From Franzmannia qiaohouensis (GTDB lineage Bacteria; Pseudomonadota; Gammaproteobacteria; Pseudomonadales; Halomonadaceae), in contig NZ_JARWAM010000008.1 in assembly GCF_031451695.1 (NCBI RefSeq), positions 124,001-188,000 of the forward strand: a stretch of DNA of 64,000 bases. The letters are read 5' to 3'. Every line of letters starts with the position of its first letter. The first letter of the stretch is position 1. The position numbers and the translations under genes are program-made. Below are positions 43,409-51,810 of this stretch, piece after piece. The notes below the pieces were generated by a model. That model ran no database searches. It was not told the DNA's origin and saw only the letters and a program-made list of their open reading frames with translations.

Positions 43409-44995
43409 ATGCCTCACCCCCTCACGTCATTACGCCTTCGATTCCTGCTCGCCCTGGGCGGCGTACTGCTGATAACGATGGTCGGGCTATGGCTGATCGG
43501 CCGGCTGCTGGTGCTTCCCGCCCTGCTCGAGGAGGAGCGCGAGGTCGCCTCGCGGGAGCTAGATCGACTGGAGCGTAGCCTCACTCACAATCAGCAGCTG
43601 CTGATGGCCCAGGTTCGCGACTGGGCGCACTGGGACGATACCTACGCCTTCGTCCAGGGCCAGCAGCCGCACTACGCACAGGTCAACTTCAGCCGCAGCA
43701 TGTTCGAGGACATGGACTATCAGCTGATGGTGTTCTTCGACCCCGACGGCAACGTCCACTGGCTAGCCGGCATCGATCCCGCCAGCGACGCCTATCATGC
43801 CTGTGGCCAGGCTCGCGGCGACTGCTCCTGGGCGGCAGCGCTCATCACCAGCCTTCAGCAGCGCCTGGACGACGCCGAGGAAGGCGGCAGCGAACATCTG
43901 TTTGCCAAGCCCTGGCCATCACTGATCGGCATCAGTCCGGTGCTACGCACCGATGAAAGCGGCCCGCCGCGAGGCTGGCTAGCCAAGGTGCGGCTGCTCG
44001 ATGCGGCCTGGAAGGCAGCGATACATGACCAGACCGGCCTACCCATCGACGTCGAGCCGACCTTGGACGCTGGGCCCGGCGACACCCACACCCTAGTGCA
44101 GCAGGATGGCACTTCGCTGATGAACGTCAGTCGGCGTTTGCCCACCTCGCAGACCGGTCTTGCCCTGAACCTGACGACCCACATGCCACGCGATGCGATT
44201 CGCACCAGCCTGCGCACCTTCCGCTATGCGCTAGGTTCCGCCGCGGCGCTGATGCTGCTGGTCATCGCCCTGGTGCTGCTGTTGCTGGAGCGCATGATCC
44301 TGGGGCCGCTGCGCGACTTCACACGCTTCACCCACAGCCTGCATGATCCCGCGGTGACCCACTCCACCCCGTTGGCGCTGCTGGCCCGAAACGACGAGAT
44401 CGGCACCCTGGCGCGGGAGTTTCAGGGACTGCTCGAGGAGCAGCGTGCTCGCACCTCATCGCTATTGGAGCAGGCCAGTCACGACCATCTCACCGGGCTG
44501 GCCAATCGGCGGCTGTTCGATGCACGACTCGACGAAGCGCTGATTGCCGCCGAACTCAGCGGCGGCAGCGTCGCGGTGATGATGGTCGATATCGACTACT
44601 TCAAGCCCTATAACGATCACTACGGGCACCAGGCCGGCGATACCTGCCTGGTGCAGGTTGCCGACTGCATGCGGCGCCTCGCTGATCGTATAGAACCAGG
44701 CCTGCGGCCGCTGGTAGCACGCACCGGGGGAGAGGAGTTCAGCCTACTGCTCGAAGGCGGCGACCACGCCACCGCGATAGGCGTCGCCGAGTCGCTGCGC
44801 GCTGCAGTAGTGGCGCTGGACATCCCCCACGTCGCCTCCCCGGTCGGCAGCCCCCTGACCGTGAGCATCGGCGTCGCCAGCGTCCAGTCGCCGCCGTTCG
44901 ATCCGCATGCGCTGATGCGCGAGGCCGACCTCGCGCTATATGCGGCCAAGGCCGCCGGCCGCAACCATGTGTTGGACGCCGCGGAAGAGCCGTGA
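43409..44995 (+). CDS. CHASE4-GGDEF membrane diguanylate cyclase
   Basis: 528 residues from the ATG at 43409. TM1 is at about 12-36. A CHASE4-type periplasmic sensor follows (about 40-265), recognised by QVRDWAHWDDTYAFVQGQ. TM2 is at about 270-292, then a short HAMP-like linker and a GGDEF domain (about 370-525). The active site is intact: DHLTGLANRRLFDARL, MVDIDYFKPYND and ARTGGEEFSLLL (GGEEF). The usual upstream inhibitory R-x-x-D is absent (the segment reads GLRPLVART), so product inhibition at the I-site is not expected. There is no EAL domain. It should make c-di-GMP in response to an extracytoplasmic signal. Confidence 0.9.
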   Translation: MPHPLTSLRLRFLLALGGVLLITMVGLWLIGRLLVLPALLEEEREVASRELDRLERSLTHNQQLLMAQVRDWAHWDDTYAFVQGQQPHYAQVNFSRSMFEDMDYQLMVFFDPDGNVHWLAGIDPASDAYHACGQARGDCSWAAALITSLQQRLDDAEEGGSEHLFAKPWPSLIGISPVLRTDESGPPRGWLAKVRLLDAAWKAAIHDQTGLPIDVEPTLDAGPGDTHTLVQQDGTSLMNVSRRLPTSQTGLALNLTTHMPRDAIRTSLRTFRYALGSAAALMLLVIALVLLLLERMILGPLRDFTRFTHSLHDPAVTHSTPLALLARNDEIGTLAREFQGLLEEQRARTSSLLEQASHDHLTGLANRRLFDARLDEALIAAELSGGSVAVMMVDIDYFKPYNDHYGHQAGDTCLVQVADCMRRLADRIEPGLRPLVARTGGEEFSLLLEGGDHATAIGVAESLRAAVVALDIPHVASPVGSPLTVSIGVASVQSPPFDPHALMREADLALYAAKAAGRNHVLDAAEEP

Positions 44996-45025
44996 GCGGC
45001 GCTCGAAGCCAAGCGCTGCGGGGGC

Positions 45026-45031
45026 TATAAT
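45026..45031 (+). promoter_or_regulatory. Consensus -10 element for rnfB-nth
   Basis: TATAAT at 45026-45031, 47 bp before the rnfB start. The sequence about 17 bp upstream (TCGAAG) is a poor -35. It lies 31 bp after the GGDEF gene stop. Confidence 0.45.
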
Positions 45032-45078
45032 GGGCGGCTCATATAGCCAAGCCGCCAGCCGATGATGATATTTGCCCC

Positions 45079-46050
45079 ATGCAGCGCCTGATCGACGCCA
45101 TCGACGCCGAACTTCCCCAGACCCAGTGCGGCAAGTGCGGCCAACCGGGCTGCCGCCCCTACGCCGAGGCGATCGCCAACGGAGAGGCAATCAATCGCTG
45201 CCCGCCGGGGGGAGAGCGTACCGTGGCGCGGCTGGCGGCACTCACCGGGCGCCCCGTCATGGCACTCGAGCAGCCGGCCCAGTCGCCGCTGACCGCCTAC
45301 ATTCGTGAGGACGAGTGCATCGGCTGCACCAAGTGCATCCAGGCCTGCCCGGTGGACGCCATCCTCGGCGCCGCCAAGCAGATGCATACCGTGATCGTCG
45401 ACCAGTGCACCGGCTGCGAGCTGTGTGTCGCCCCCTGCCCGGTCGACTGCATCGACCTGCTCCCCCATCCGCAGTGGCAGGCTGCCAGCAGCGAATCACA
45501 GCAGCAGCGCTATCTGGACTATCGCGCCGATCAGGGCCGCAAGCGCTTCGACGCGCGCCAGCGGCGCCTGGCGGCCCAGGCCGAGGCCAAGCGGGAGCGC
45601 CGTGCCGCGCGGCTGACCAGGGCAGCGCCGGCAAGCGCTGCGCCGGCGCTGTCTGCCAGCGCACTGCGTGCCAACCGTGTACGCCTGGCGGCCGCCCTCA
45701 AGCGCCTCACCCGCCAGCAGCAGAACAGCGACGACGATGCGCAACGTGAGGCCCTGACGGCACGCATCGCCGAGCACCAGGCGCAGCTCGACGACCTCGA
45801 CCGCCAGCTCGGTCAGGCTCAGGCGCCCTCGACGCCGCGCACACCGGGCCTGCAGCAGAAACGCATGGCCGTCAATGCGGCCGAGCAGTCGCTGCGCAAG
45901 GCCCGCCAGCAGCTGGCCCACGCCGAGCGCCAGCATGATGCAGCCGCCCAAGCCAGCGCCCATGCGCAGATCGACCGCGCTAGCGCCATGCTCGAGCAGG
46001 CCCGCGCCGCCCTCGCCTCTCAGTCACCGTCACACGGCCAACCGTCATGA
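45079..46050 (+). CDS. rnfB: RnfB/RsxB-like ferredoxin subunit, soluble and extended
   Basis: 323 residues. The N-terminal Fe-S domain has C-x2-C-x4-C...C in TQCGKCGQPGCRPYAEAI and NRCPPGG, followed by two [4Fe-4S] motifs, CIGCTKCIQACPVDA and CTGCELCVAPCPVDC. Typical RsxB is about 190 residues with an N-terminal membrane anchor. Here the anchor is missing and a long Ala/Gln/Arg-rich coiled-coil tail (about residues 140-320) is added. No other rnf genes are present in the window. It is coupled by ATGA to nth. Likely an electron carrier acting apart from a full Rnf complex. Confidence 0.85.
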   Translation: MQRLIDAIDAELPQTQCGKCGQPGCRPYAEAIANGEAINRCPPGGERTVARLAALTGRPVMALEQPAQSPLTAYIREDECIGCTKCIQACPVDAILGAAKQMHTVIVDQCTGCELCVAPCPVDCIDLLPHPQWQAASSESQQQRYLDYRADQGRKRFDARQRRLAAQAEAKRERRAARLTRAAPASAAPALSASALRANRVRLAAALKRLTRQQQNSDDDAQREALTARIAEHQAQLDDLDRQLGQAQAPSTPRTPGLQQKRMAVNAAEQSLRKARQQLAHAERQHDAAAQASAHAQIDRASAMLEQARAALASQSPSHGQPS

Positions 46051-46682
46051 ATGCCCACAAACGCCATGCGATATTCACCCGGCTCCGCGAGCATATGCCC
46101 GAGCCGACCACCGAGCTGAACTGGACCACGCCCTTCGAACTTCTTGCGGCAGTGCTGCTCTCGGCCCAGGCCACCGACGTCGGCGTCAACAAGGCCACCG
46201 CTCGACTCTTTCCTGTGGCCAATACGCCCCAGGCGATCATCGACCTCGGCATCGACGGCCTCAAGCAGCACATCAAGACCATCGGCCTCTACAACACCAA
46301 GGCCGAGAACCTGATGAAGACCTGCCATATCCTGGTCGACCAGCATGCCGGCGAGGTGCCGCAGACCCGTGCCGCCCTCGAAGCACTGCCCGGGGTGGGC
46401 CGCAAGACCGCCAACGTGATCCTCAACACCGCCTTCGGCCAGCCCACCATCGCCGTCGACACCCACATCTTCCGGGTCTCCAACCGCACCCGCATCGCCC
46501 CGGGCAAGGACGTGGTCGAGGTCGAGAAGAAACTGATGCGCCACGTGCCCAGGGAGTTTCGCCAGGATGCCCACCACTGGCTGATCCTCCACGGCCGCTA
46601 TACTTGCGTAGCGCGCAAGCCGCGCTGCGGCAGCTGCGTGATCGAGGACCTGTGCGAGTTCAAGGACAAGGTCGACCTCTAA
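46047..46682 (+). CDS. nth: Endonuclease III (DNA glycosylase/AP lyase)
   Basis: 211 residues, the size of E. coli Nth. It removes oxidised pyrimidines and cuts AP sites. It has the helix-hairpin-helix LPGVGRKTANVIL with the catalytic Lys, the catalytic Asp in AVDTHIFRVSNR and a C-terminal [4Fe-4S] loop C-x6-C-x2-C-x5-C in CVARKPRCGSCVIEDLC. Its start overlaps the rnfB stop by ATGA, an arrangement kept in many gammaproteobacteria. Confidence 0.97.
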   Translation: MNAHKRHAIFTRLREHMPEPTTELNWTTPFELLAAVLLSAQATDVGVNKATARLFPVANTPQAIIDLGIDGLKQHIKTIGLYNTKAENLMKTCHILVDQHAGEVPQTRAALEALPGVGRKTANVILNTAFGQPTIAVDTHIFRVSNRTRIAPGKDVVEVEKKLMRHVPREFRQDAHHWLILHGRYTCVARKPRCGSCVIEDLCEFKDKVDL

Positions 46683-46702
46683 CAAATACCAGCGAGCCGC
46701 CC

Positions 46703-47761
46703 ATGCAGATATACGACCGCCCCCTGGCACAGCGCATCGAGTGGCTGCTGACCCTGTCCCGCGACCACGCCGAGAGCTTCGGCAGCCCGTCGGCCTGGCT
46801 GGCCCGGGAGCGCTATCTCGCCGCGCATCCCACCCGCATCGTGGCGATGAAGTGCATGGACGGGCGGATTCACCTGCCGCATGCCACGCGCACGCCGCTG
46901 GGCATCATCCGTCCATTTCGCAATCTCGGCGGCATCTTCCACCTCGGCTGGCCCTACCTGGGCGAGATGCTCGCCGAGAGCGTCAGCGAAGCCGCCCGCG
47001 CTGGCCACGGCGTGCTGATGCTGATCACCTACCACTTCTCCCGCGGTGAGCGGTCACGCGGCTGTGCCGGGTTCGACTGCGACAGTCAGGCGGCACTGGC
47101 CCACGCCTACCAGATCCGCGCCCAGGCCGAGCAGTTGTTCGGCGCTGACCATCGCCACGTCTACCCGCTGGTGTGCGGCTTCGAAACCGACAGCGATGCG
47201 CTGATCATCCACGGCGACGACGGCAGCGTGCTCGACATCAGCACGCTGGATGCCGATCAGGCCGATGGCCTGGCGCAGCGCGTCACCGCGCTCTGCCCCG
47301 ATATGCCGGCGGCCACGCTGCGCGACCTGCTACCGCTGCTGGAGGGCAACCTGGCGCACGTCGAGTCGTTGCGCGGGGTATCCCGCGCCCTGGATATCGA
47401 GCATCGCGAGTGGGTGATCTGTGTCGGCCGCGGCTTCGACTTCCTGCACGTGCCCAATACCGCGCTGATCGTCGGCCCCTACAGCCCCAATCTCTCGGAG
47501 CCGATCGGCACCGCGGCGAGCATCATCGATGCCAATATGCGCGCCGGGCGCATTCCCGATGACGGCTTCATGCTGCTGGCCTCGACGCCCTACCAGGACA
47601 TCGGCGTCGATCGCGCCCGCGCCGAGCTCAAGTCGCGCTTCCTGTCGGAATTCGCCAGCCAGGTGATCAGCGGTGAGCATCCGGCGCTCGCCGAGCGCAT
47701 GGTACGCCACACCGCCGTGGTCCACTGGCCGACACGGCGCCTCGATCTGCTTGACACGTAA
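46703..47761 (+). CDS. Carboxysome-carbonic-anhydrase-like (CsoSCA-type) zinc protein
   Basis: 352 residues from the ATG at 46703, 20 bp after nth. The segment AMKCMDGRIHLP has the Cys-x-Asp-x-Arg zinc/dyad motif of beta carbonic anhydrases (about C51, D53, R55). A later TYHFSRGERSRGCAGFDCD supplies a His (about 111) and a Cys (about 121) ten residues apart, similar to the wide His/Cys spacing of CsoSCA rather than the tight H-x-x-C of ordinary beta enzymes. There are no carboxysome shell or RuBisCO genes here. Hydration of CO2 is possible but unproven. It converges on the ArsA-type gene with 2 bp between them. Confidence 0.6.
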   Translation: MQIYDRPLAQRIEWLLTLSRDHAESFGSPSAWLARERYLAAHPTRIVAMKCMDGRIHLPHATRTPLGIIRPFRNLGGIFHLGWPYLGEMLAESVSEAARAGHGVLMLITYHFSRGERSRGCAGFDCDSQAALAHAYQIRAQAEQLFGADHRHVYPLVCGFETDSDALIIHGDDGSVLDISTLDADQADGLAQRVTALCPDMPAATLRDLLPLLEGNLAHVESLRGVSRALDIEHREWVICVGRGFDFLHVPNTALIVGPYSPNLSEPIGTAASIIDANMRAGRIPDDGFMLLASTPYQDIGVDRARAELKSRFLSEFASQVISGEHPALAERMVRHTAVVHWPTRRLDLLDT

Positions 47762-47763
47762 GG

Positions 47764-48774
47764 CTAGAAACCCAGCGATTCGAGCCGGTCGGCCAGGTCA
47801 TCGAGGATCTCGATACCCTGCACGTCGGTGGGCAACCACGGCAGGTGTGGCCGCGGCAGATGGCTGAACGCCTGGTCGATACTGGCCAGATAGACCGCCT
47901 CCTGCTCGCGCCGCGCACGCAGGAAGTCGCCGCCGGCGTCCGCCGGAATCACCCGATTGACCAGGGTGCCGGCCACCGGGACCTTGGCCGCCTCCAGCGC
48001 CTCGACGGCGCGCGCGGTCTCGAGGATCGGCAGCCGCTCGGGGGTCATCACGAACAGGAAATTGCTCTCATCGGGATTCTCGATGCGCCGCCGCGCCTGG
48101 TGGAACAGCCGGCGCCGATCGAGCAGGGTCTGCGCCACGTCGCGGGTGCGCTCATCGAGATCGTTGAAGGCGTCTTCCTGGGGGTCATCGAAGGGCGTGG
48201 CGACATCGCTGCCACGCTTGGGGGTCAGGTGCTTGAGCACACGACCCAGCTCCTCGGACTTGCGATTGTGCGCCAGCAGGCCATCTGTCCACGCCGCCAT
48301 CGCCTCGGGCAGCGTCAACAGCCGCAGGGTGTGGCCGGTGGGCGCGGTATCGAAGATGATCAGGTCGTAGGGCAGCTGGTCGTCGGTCATCAGCCGTGCC
48401 AGGCGCTCGAGCAGCGCCGCCTCCTGGGTGCCCGGCGACTGCCGGGTCAGGCGCATCTGACGCTCGAGCTCCTTCATCATCTCCGGCGCGGCGTAGCGGC
48501 GCATCTGCTCGGTGACCCGCGCCAGATGAGCCTCGACCTCGATATCCGGGTCGATCTCCATGGCGTCGAGGTTGGGCAGCAGGCGCCGTGGCGTATCGCT
48601 CAGCTCGCGGTCGAAGACATCACCGAGGCTGTGCGCCGGGTCGGTCGAGACCACCAGCACGCGCCGCTCACGACGCGCGGCGAGCACCGCCAGCGAGGCG
48701 GCCACGGTGGTCTTGCCCACCCCGCCCTTGCCGCCTACCCATAGCAGACGTTTCTGCAATAAAGCTTTCATCAT
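47764..48774 (-). CDS. ArsA/GET3-family P-loop ATPase
   Basis: 336 residues. Walker A LLWVGGKGGVGKTTVAASLA, switch I STDPAHSLGDVFD and the ArsA/GET3 block LIIFDTAPTGHTLRLLTLPEAM are clear. One ArsA unit only, without the second half of plasmid ArsA and without arsenite-binding Cys residues in the visible motifs, so arsenite transport is unlikely; GET3-like or partner-protein ATPase function is more plausible. The ATG at 48774 has GGGA 7 bp upstream. It follows the CC-star gene and CstA on the same strand, with repeat copy C in the gap. Confidence 0.85.
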   Translation of the reverse strand: MMKALLQKRLLWVGGKGGVGKTTVAASLAVLAARRERRVLVVSTDPAHSLGDVFDRELSDTPRRLLPNLDAMEIDPDIEVEAHLARVTEQMRRYAAPEMMKELERQMRLTRQSPGTQEAALLERLARLMTDDQLPYDLIIFDTAPTGHTLRLLTLPEAMAAWTDGLLAHNRKSEELGRVLKHLTPKRGSDVATPFDDPQEDAFNDLDERTRDVAQTLLDRRRLFHQARRRIENPDESNFLFVMTPERLPILETARAVEALEAAKVPVAGTLVNRVIPADAGGDFLRARREQEAVYLASIDQAFSHLPRPHLPWLPTDVQGIEILDDLADRLESLGF

Positions 48775-48822
48775 GCACTTATCCCAATGTCGCGGAGCTA
48801 TCGCCAAGGCCGGCGGCGAGGG

Positions 48823-48932
48823 GCGCCGGGGACAAGCCGAAGAGGGGGTTCTGGACCAGGGATGGTCCAGGTAGCCCCCAGGGAGGGGTTCATGGCGCCC
48901 CCTCGTAGGCTTGTCGACGGATCAGCCCTGAG
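48823..48932. repeat. Dispersed foldable repeat, full copy C
   Basis: About 110 bp with nested arms: GACAAGCC (48831-48838) with GGCTTGTC (48908-48915); GAGGGGG (48842-48848) with CCCCCTC (48898-48904); and an inner hairpin CTGGACCA (48851-48858) with TGGTCCAG (48863-48870). It is homologous to copy B at 35866-35974, but the arms differ by compensating changes. It lies between the ArsA-type gene and the CC-star gene. The remaining bases of 48775-48986 show nothing else. Confidence 0.8.
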
Positions 48933-48986
48933 CACTACCACCCAAGCGATGCTGATGGATACGCTTGTGTGTCTCAGCAGTCGGCG

Positions 48987-49289
48987 CTAGCAGCATCTGA
49001 AATGATCCAGCGGCGAGCGCTCCATCCCCATGCGTGTGTGCCAATCATGGAAACGCTCGAGCAGCAGCGGCTGGAGTTCAAGGGTGTAGTAGGCGGCCGG
49101 GTTGGGCACGCCCATCATCTCCGAGAACACCAGCAGCATGAACAGGTCATCCTCGTCGCGGCGGGCTCGGGCAATCGCCCCGCGATAGCGCGAGGAGTAG
49201 ACCTCCTCGGCGAAGAAACGGGCCTGGCTAAGCCAGGCCCGAAATCTTTCGCGACGAGGATCATGACCGCTGTCATGATCGTCGTGCAT
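48987..49289 (-). CDS. Cory-CC-star family small protein
   Basis: 100 residues ending in FRCC directly before the stop, the feature that names the cory-CC-star family as I recall it. The core is helical: RFRAWLSQARFFAEEVYSSR, DDLFMLLVFSEMMGVPNPAAYYTLELQPLL, HDWHTRMGMERSPLDHF. AAGGAG lies 7 bp before the ATG at 49289. It follows cstA by 20 bp and precedes the ArsA-type ATPase on the same strand. The terminal Cys pair could bind metal or be modified, and the ATPase next to it may act on it. The function is unknown. Confidence 0.75.
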   Translation of the reverse strand: MHDDHDSGHDPRRERFRAWLSQARFFAEEVYSSRYRGAIARARRDEDDLFMLLVFSEMMGVPNPAAYYTLELQPLLLERFHDWHTRMGMERSPLDHFRCC

Positions 49290-49309
49290 AGGTCGCTCCT
49301 TGGGTGGTA

Positions 49310-50986
49310 TCAATCACCCTGTTCGGCCATTTCCGCGCGGGTGCGCTTGAGCGCCGCCGCACACTCCATGGCCACCATGATCGCGGCAATCAGTACCACG
49401 ATATCCAGGATCAACAGGAAGTAGTTACCTTCGTTGAAGAAGGTACGCAGCTGGATGAGCAGCGCGGCAATGGTCATCACTAGCAGGAAGCACAGCGGCG
49501 CCAGGGTGTACCACATGGGACGACGCAGGCGCACCAGCATCACCGTGATCACCAGCAGGGTCAGGCCCGCCAGCAGCTGGTTGGTGGTGCCGAACAGCGG
49601 CCAGATGATCAAGCCGCCGGTGCCGTCGGCGCCGCCGGCACCGAAGGCCAGCACCAGACAGCTGCCCACTGCCAGCAGGGTGGCCGGGGCCGACTTCTTC
49701 ATCCACTGCTGGTTATAGATTTCACCCCACTCCTGGAAGATATAGCGCTGCAGGCGCAGGCCGGTATCCATGGTGGTGCCGGCAAACAGCGCCGCCATCA
49801 CCGTCAGCAGGGTCGCGGCGGTGGCTTCGGGCAGGCCCAGGCCGTTGTGGATCATGAAGGCACCCCCCTCGACGAAGGCATTCACGCCACCGGCGCCAAA
49901 GGCGGTGTACATGGCCTGCCAGTCGGCCAGGCTCGCAAAGCCGGCCGTCGCGGCGAGGATCGCAGCCAGCGCCAGCATGCCTTCGCCCACCGCACCGAAG
50001 TAGCCCACGAAGCGCGCGTCGGTTTCCTTGTTGAGCTGCTTGGAGGTGGTTCCCGACGACACCAGTCCGTGGAAGCCCGAGATCGCACCGCAGGCGATGG
50101 TCACGAACAGCAGCGGCAGCATCGATGGCGTTCCCGCCGGCACATCGCTGTTGACCATCGGCGCGACGATGCTCGGATTGAGCAGCAGGATGGCGCCGTA
50201 GAGGATGATCAGGCCGATGAACAGCTGCAGGCCATTGATGTAGTCGCGCGGCTGCAGCAGCACCCACACCGGCAGCAGCGAGGCAACGGCGGCATAGCCG
50301 AACAGGATCAGGATCCACACCGCGTTACCGGAGAAGCCGGCCACTTCGGCAGGCATCTGGATCGGCACCGACGGCCCGATGCCGATCAGCGCATAGAGCG
50401 CGATGACGCCGATCACCGAGACCACCGGCAGGCTGAGCACGCGACGATAGATCAGCTGGCCGATGATCAGGGCGACAAAGATGGCCCCCCACACCGGCAC
50501 CACGGCGCTGGAGAAGTTCATCATCAGGCCGGCGATGACCACCGCAAAGACCGCGTTGACCATCAGCAACACCAGGAAGATGACGATCATGAAGATGCTG
50601 CGCGCGCGACTACCGACCACATCGCCGGTAAGCGCCCCCACCGACTTGGCCTTGTTGCGCACGCTGGCCCAGATCGCGCCGAAGTCGTGTATCCCGGCAA
50701 AGAAGATGGTGCCAAACACCACCCACAGGAAGGCCGGCAGCCAACCCCAGATCACCGCGATGGCCGGCCCCACGATGGGCGCGGCACCGGCTACCGAGGT
50801 GAAGTGGTGGCCCCACAGCACGAAGCGGTTGGTGGGCACGAAGTCGACACCATCCTCATATTCATGGGCAGGCGTCTTGAAGTCGGGATCGAGGCGGTAG
50901 ATCTTCTCGGCAATGAACTTGGAGTACACGAAGTACCCCCCGGCCATCCCGGCAAGACCTAGCACCAGCAGAACGATTGCACTCAT
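49310..50986 (-). CDS. cstA: CstA-family peptide/pyruvate transporter (short form)
   Basis: 558 residues with about 15 TM helices. CstA signatures are PTNRFVLWGHHFTSVAGAAPIVGPAIAVIWGWLPA, FFAGIHDFGAIWASVRNKAKSVG, and a C-terminal GTTMDTGLRLQRYIFQEWGEI followed by WPLFGTTNQLLAG. E. coli CstA has about 700 residues; this is the shorter form. The family transports peptides or pyruvate, often under carbon starvation and cAMP-CRP control. AAGGAG is about 9 bp upstream of the ATG at 50986. E. coli pairs cstA with ybdD; here the partner position is taken by the CC-star gene. Confidence 0.9.
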   Translation of the reverse strand: MSAIVLLVLGLAGMAGGYFVYSKFIAEKIYRLDPDFKTPAHEYEDGVDFVPTNRFVLWGHHFTSVAGAAPIVGPAIAVIWGWLPAFLWVVFGTIFFAGIHDFGAIWASVRNKAKSVGALTGDVVGSRARSIFMIVIFLVLLMVNAVFAVVIAGLMMNFSSAVVPVWGAIFVALIIGQLIYRRVLSLPVVSVIGVIALYALIGIGPSVPIQMPAEVAGFSGNAVWILILFGYAAVASLLPVWVLLQPRDYINGLQLFIGLIILYGAILLLNPSIVAPMVNSDVPAGTPSMLPLLFVTIACGAISGFHGLVSSGTTSKQLNKETDARFVGYFGAVGEGMLALAAILAATAGFASLADWQAMYTAFGAGGVNAFVEGGAFMIHNGLGLPEATAATLLTVMAALFAGTTMDTGLRLQRYIFQEWGEIYNQQWMKKSAPATLLAVGSCLVLAFGAGGADGTGGLIIWPLFGTTNQLLAGLTLLVITVMLVRLRRPMWYTLAPLCFLLVMTIAALLIQLRTFFNEGNYFLLILDIVVLIAAIMVAMECAAALKRTRAEMAEQGD

Positions 50987-51006
50987 GCGAGAGGCTCCTT
51001 GCACTG

Positions 51007-51031
51007 GGAAAACCGCATGCGGCGGTTTTCC
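51007..51031. promoter_or_regulatory. Hairpin in the cstA leader
   Basis: A 10-bp perfect stem GGAAAACCGC/GCGGTTTTCC (51007-51016 with 51022-51031), 21 bp upstream of the cstA start and just before its ribosome site. On the plus strand a TTTTT run (51041-51045) follows after 9 bp. It may modulate cstA translation. The rest of the 241-bp gap 50987-51227 shows no clear site. Confidence 0.45.
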
Positions 51032-51227
51032 GTCGTCTGGTTTTTATCGGGCAGTTGCTCGTCGCGCCAATGATGGCGTCTGACTATCGATAAATCCATC
51101 ACGGGCAAGGCGTTTCTGGGCAAATTACATCGAAGGTCGAAAGGCAACTGCCAGGTGGCGGCGATACGCTGCCCTTATAGACATCGCCAACGGCGATGGC
51201 CCGCTCTCATCGCGAAGAGGCCTCCTC

Positions 51228-51506
51228 ATGGATGCATTCTGGACTCTCCTGGCCATGTCCGCGGCCTTCGGTGCCTTCACCGGCTCGCTGTTTCGCCTCA
51301 GCCGCCGCCCAGGCTACCAGCGGCCCTTCCTGTTTCCGCTGGTGGGGCTGCTGGCGGGCATCACCGCCTTCTTCATCTACCGCATCCTGCTGGCGGTAAC
51401 CGGAGCGCCGGTGTGGCTGGTGCCACTGCTGGTGGTCTTACAGGTGTGGCTATGGCTGGGGCCACTGGCACCGCGCTTCACCCAGGCCAACGGCAACAGC
51501 AAGTAA
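51228..51506 (+). CDS. Small three-TM membrane protein of unknown function
   Basis: 92 residues with three hydrophobic helices (FWTLLAMSAAFGAFTGSLF, FLFPLVGLLAGITAFFIYRILLA, VWLVPLLVVLQVWLWLG). GAGG lies 8 bp upstream of the ATG. It is divergent from cstA and ends before a hairpin at 51510-51542. No family recognised. Confidence 0.62.
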   Translation: MDAFWTLLAMSAAFGAFTGSLFRLSRRPGYQRPFLFPLVGLLAGITAFFIYRILLAVTGAPVWLVPLLVVLQVWLWLGPLAPRFTQANGNSK

Positions 51507-51509
51507 GCT

Positions 51510-51542
51510 CGCCGCGGATACCTCATGCGGATATCCGCGGCG
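51510..51542 (+). terminator. Hairpin after the small membrane protein gene
   Basis: An 11-bp perfect stem CGCCGCGGATA/TATCCGCGGCG (51510-51520 with 51532-51542) with an 11-nt loop, beginning 4 bp after the stop. There is no T-run, so it may stabilise the transcript end rather than act as an efficient intrinsic terminator. Confidence 0.5.
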
Positions 51543-51665
51543 ATTCACCACCACTAACTGATCACACTTCTGGAAGTGAAAGCCCCTCTTCGAGCTGCCT
51601 TGCCGCCTTGATCTCGCAGCCTTCTATCCAGGTAACTCGACACTCGGCAACCAATCCGTATAGCC

Positions 51666-51810
51666 TAGGCTTTGTCTGAAAAGTCGGCGAGCGAAGGACA
51701 GACAAGGCAAAAATCGACGAAAAGACGGAGTTTACGCGGTGTAAATGAGTACTTTGAGCCGATTTTTAACGCTGTATGGCCGAGCACAGCCAGTTTTCAG
51801 ACATAGCCTA
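51666..51810. mobile_element. 145-bp MITE-like element with 17-bp terminal inverted repeats
   Basis: Ends TAGGCTTTGTCTGAAAA (51666-51682) and TTTTCAGACATAGCCTA (51794-51810) are inverted repeats with one mismatch. The interior has further complementary pieces (AAAAATCG with CGATTTTT; TTTAC with GTAAA) and no gene. The outermost TA on each side may be a target duplication, which would fit an IS630/Tc1-like or IS5-like transposase acting in trans. It sits in the 423-bp gap upstream of the phosphodiesterase operon; 51543-51665 and 51811-51929 hold no recognised gene. Confidence 0.72.

Noticed and set aside
47764..48774. Arsenite efflux ATPase reading of the ArsA-type gene
   Set aside because: Single ArsA unit without visible arsenite-binding Cys cluster and no arsB, arsR or arsC nearby.
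48823..48932. CRISPR-like or tandem repeat array
   Set aside because: The three copies are far apart (3.2, 35.9 and 48.8 kb) and have no spacers; they are dispersed intergenic elements.
51666..51810. Remnant of an IS transposase gene
   Set aside because: The element is only 145 bp and has no coding frame resembling a transposase; MITE-like is the better reading.
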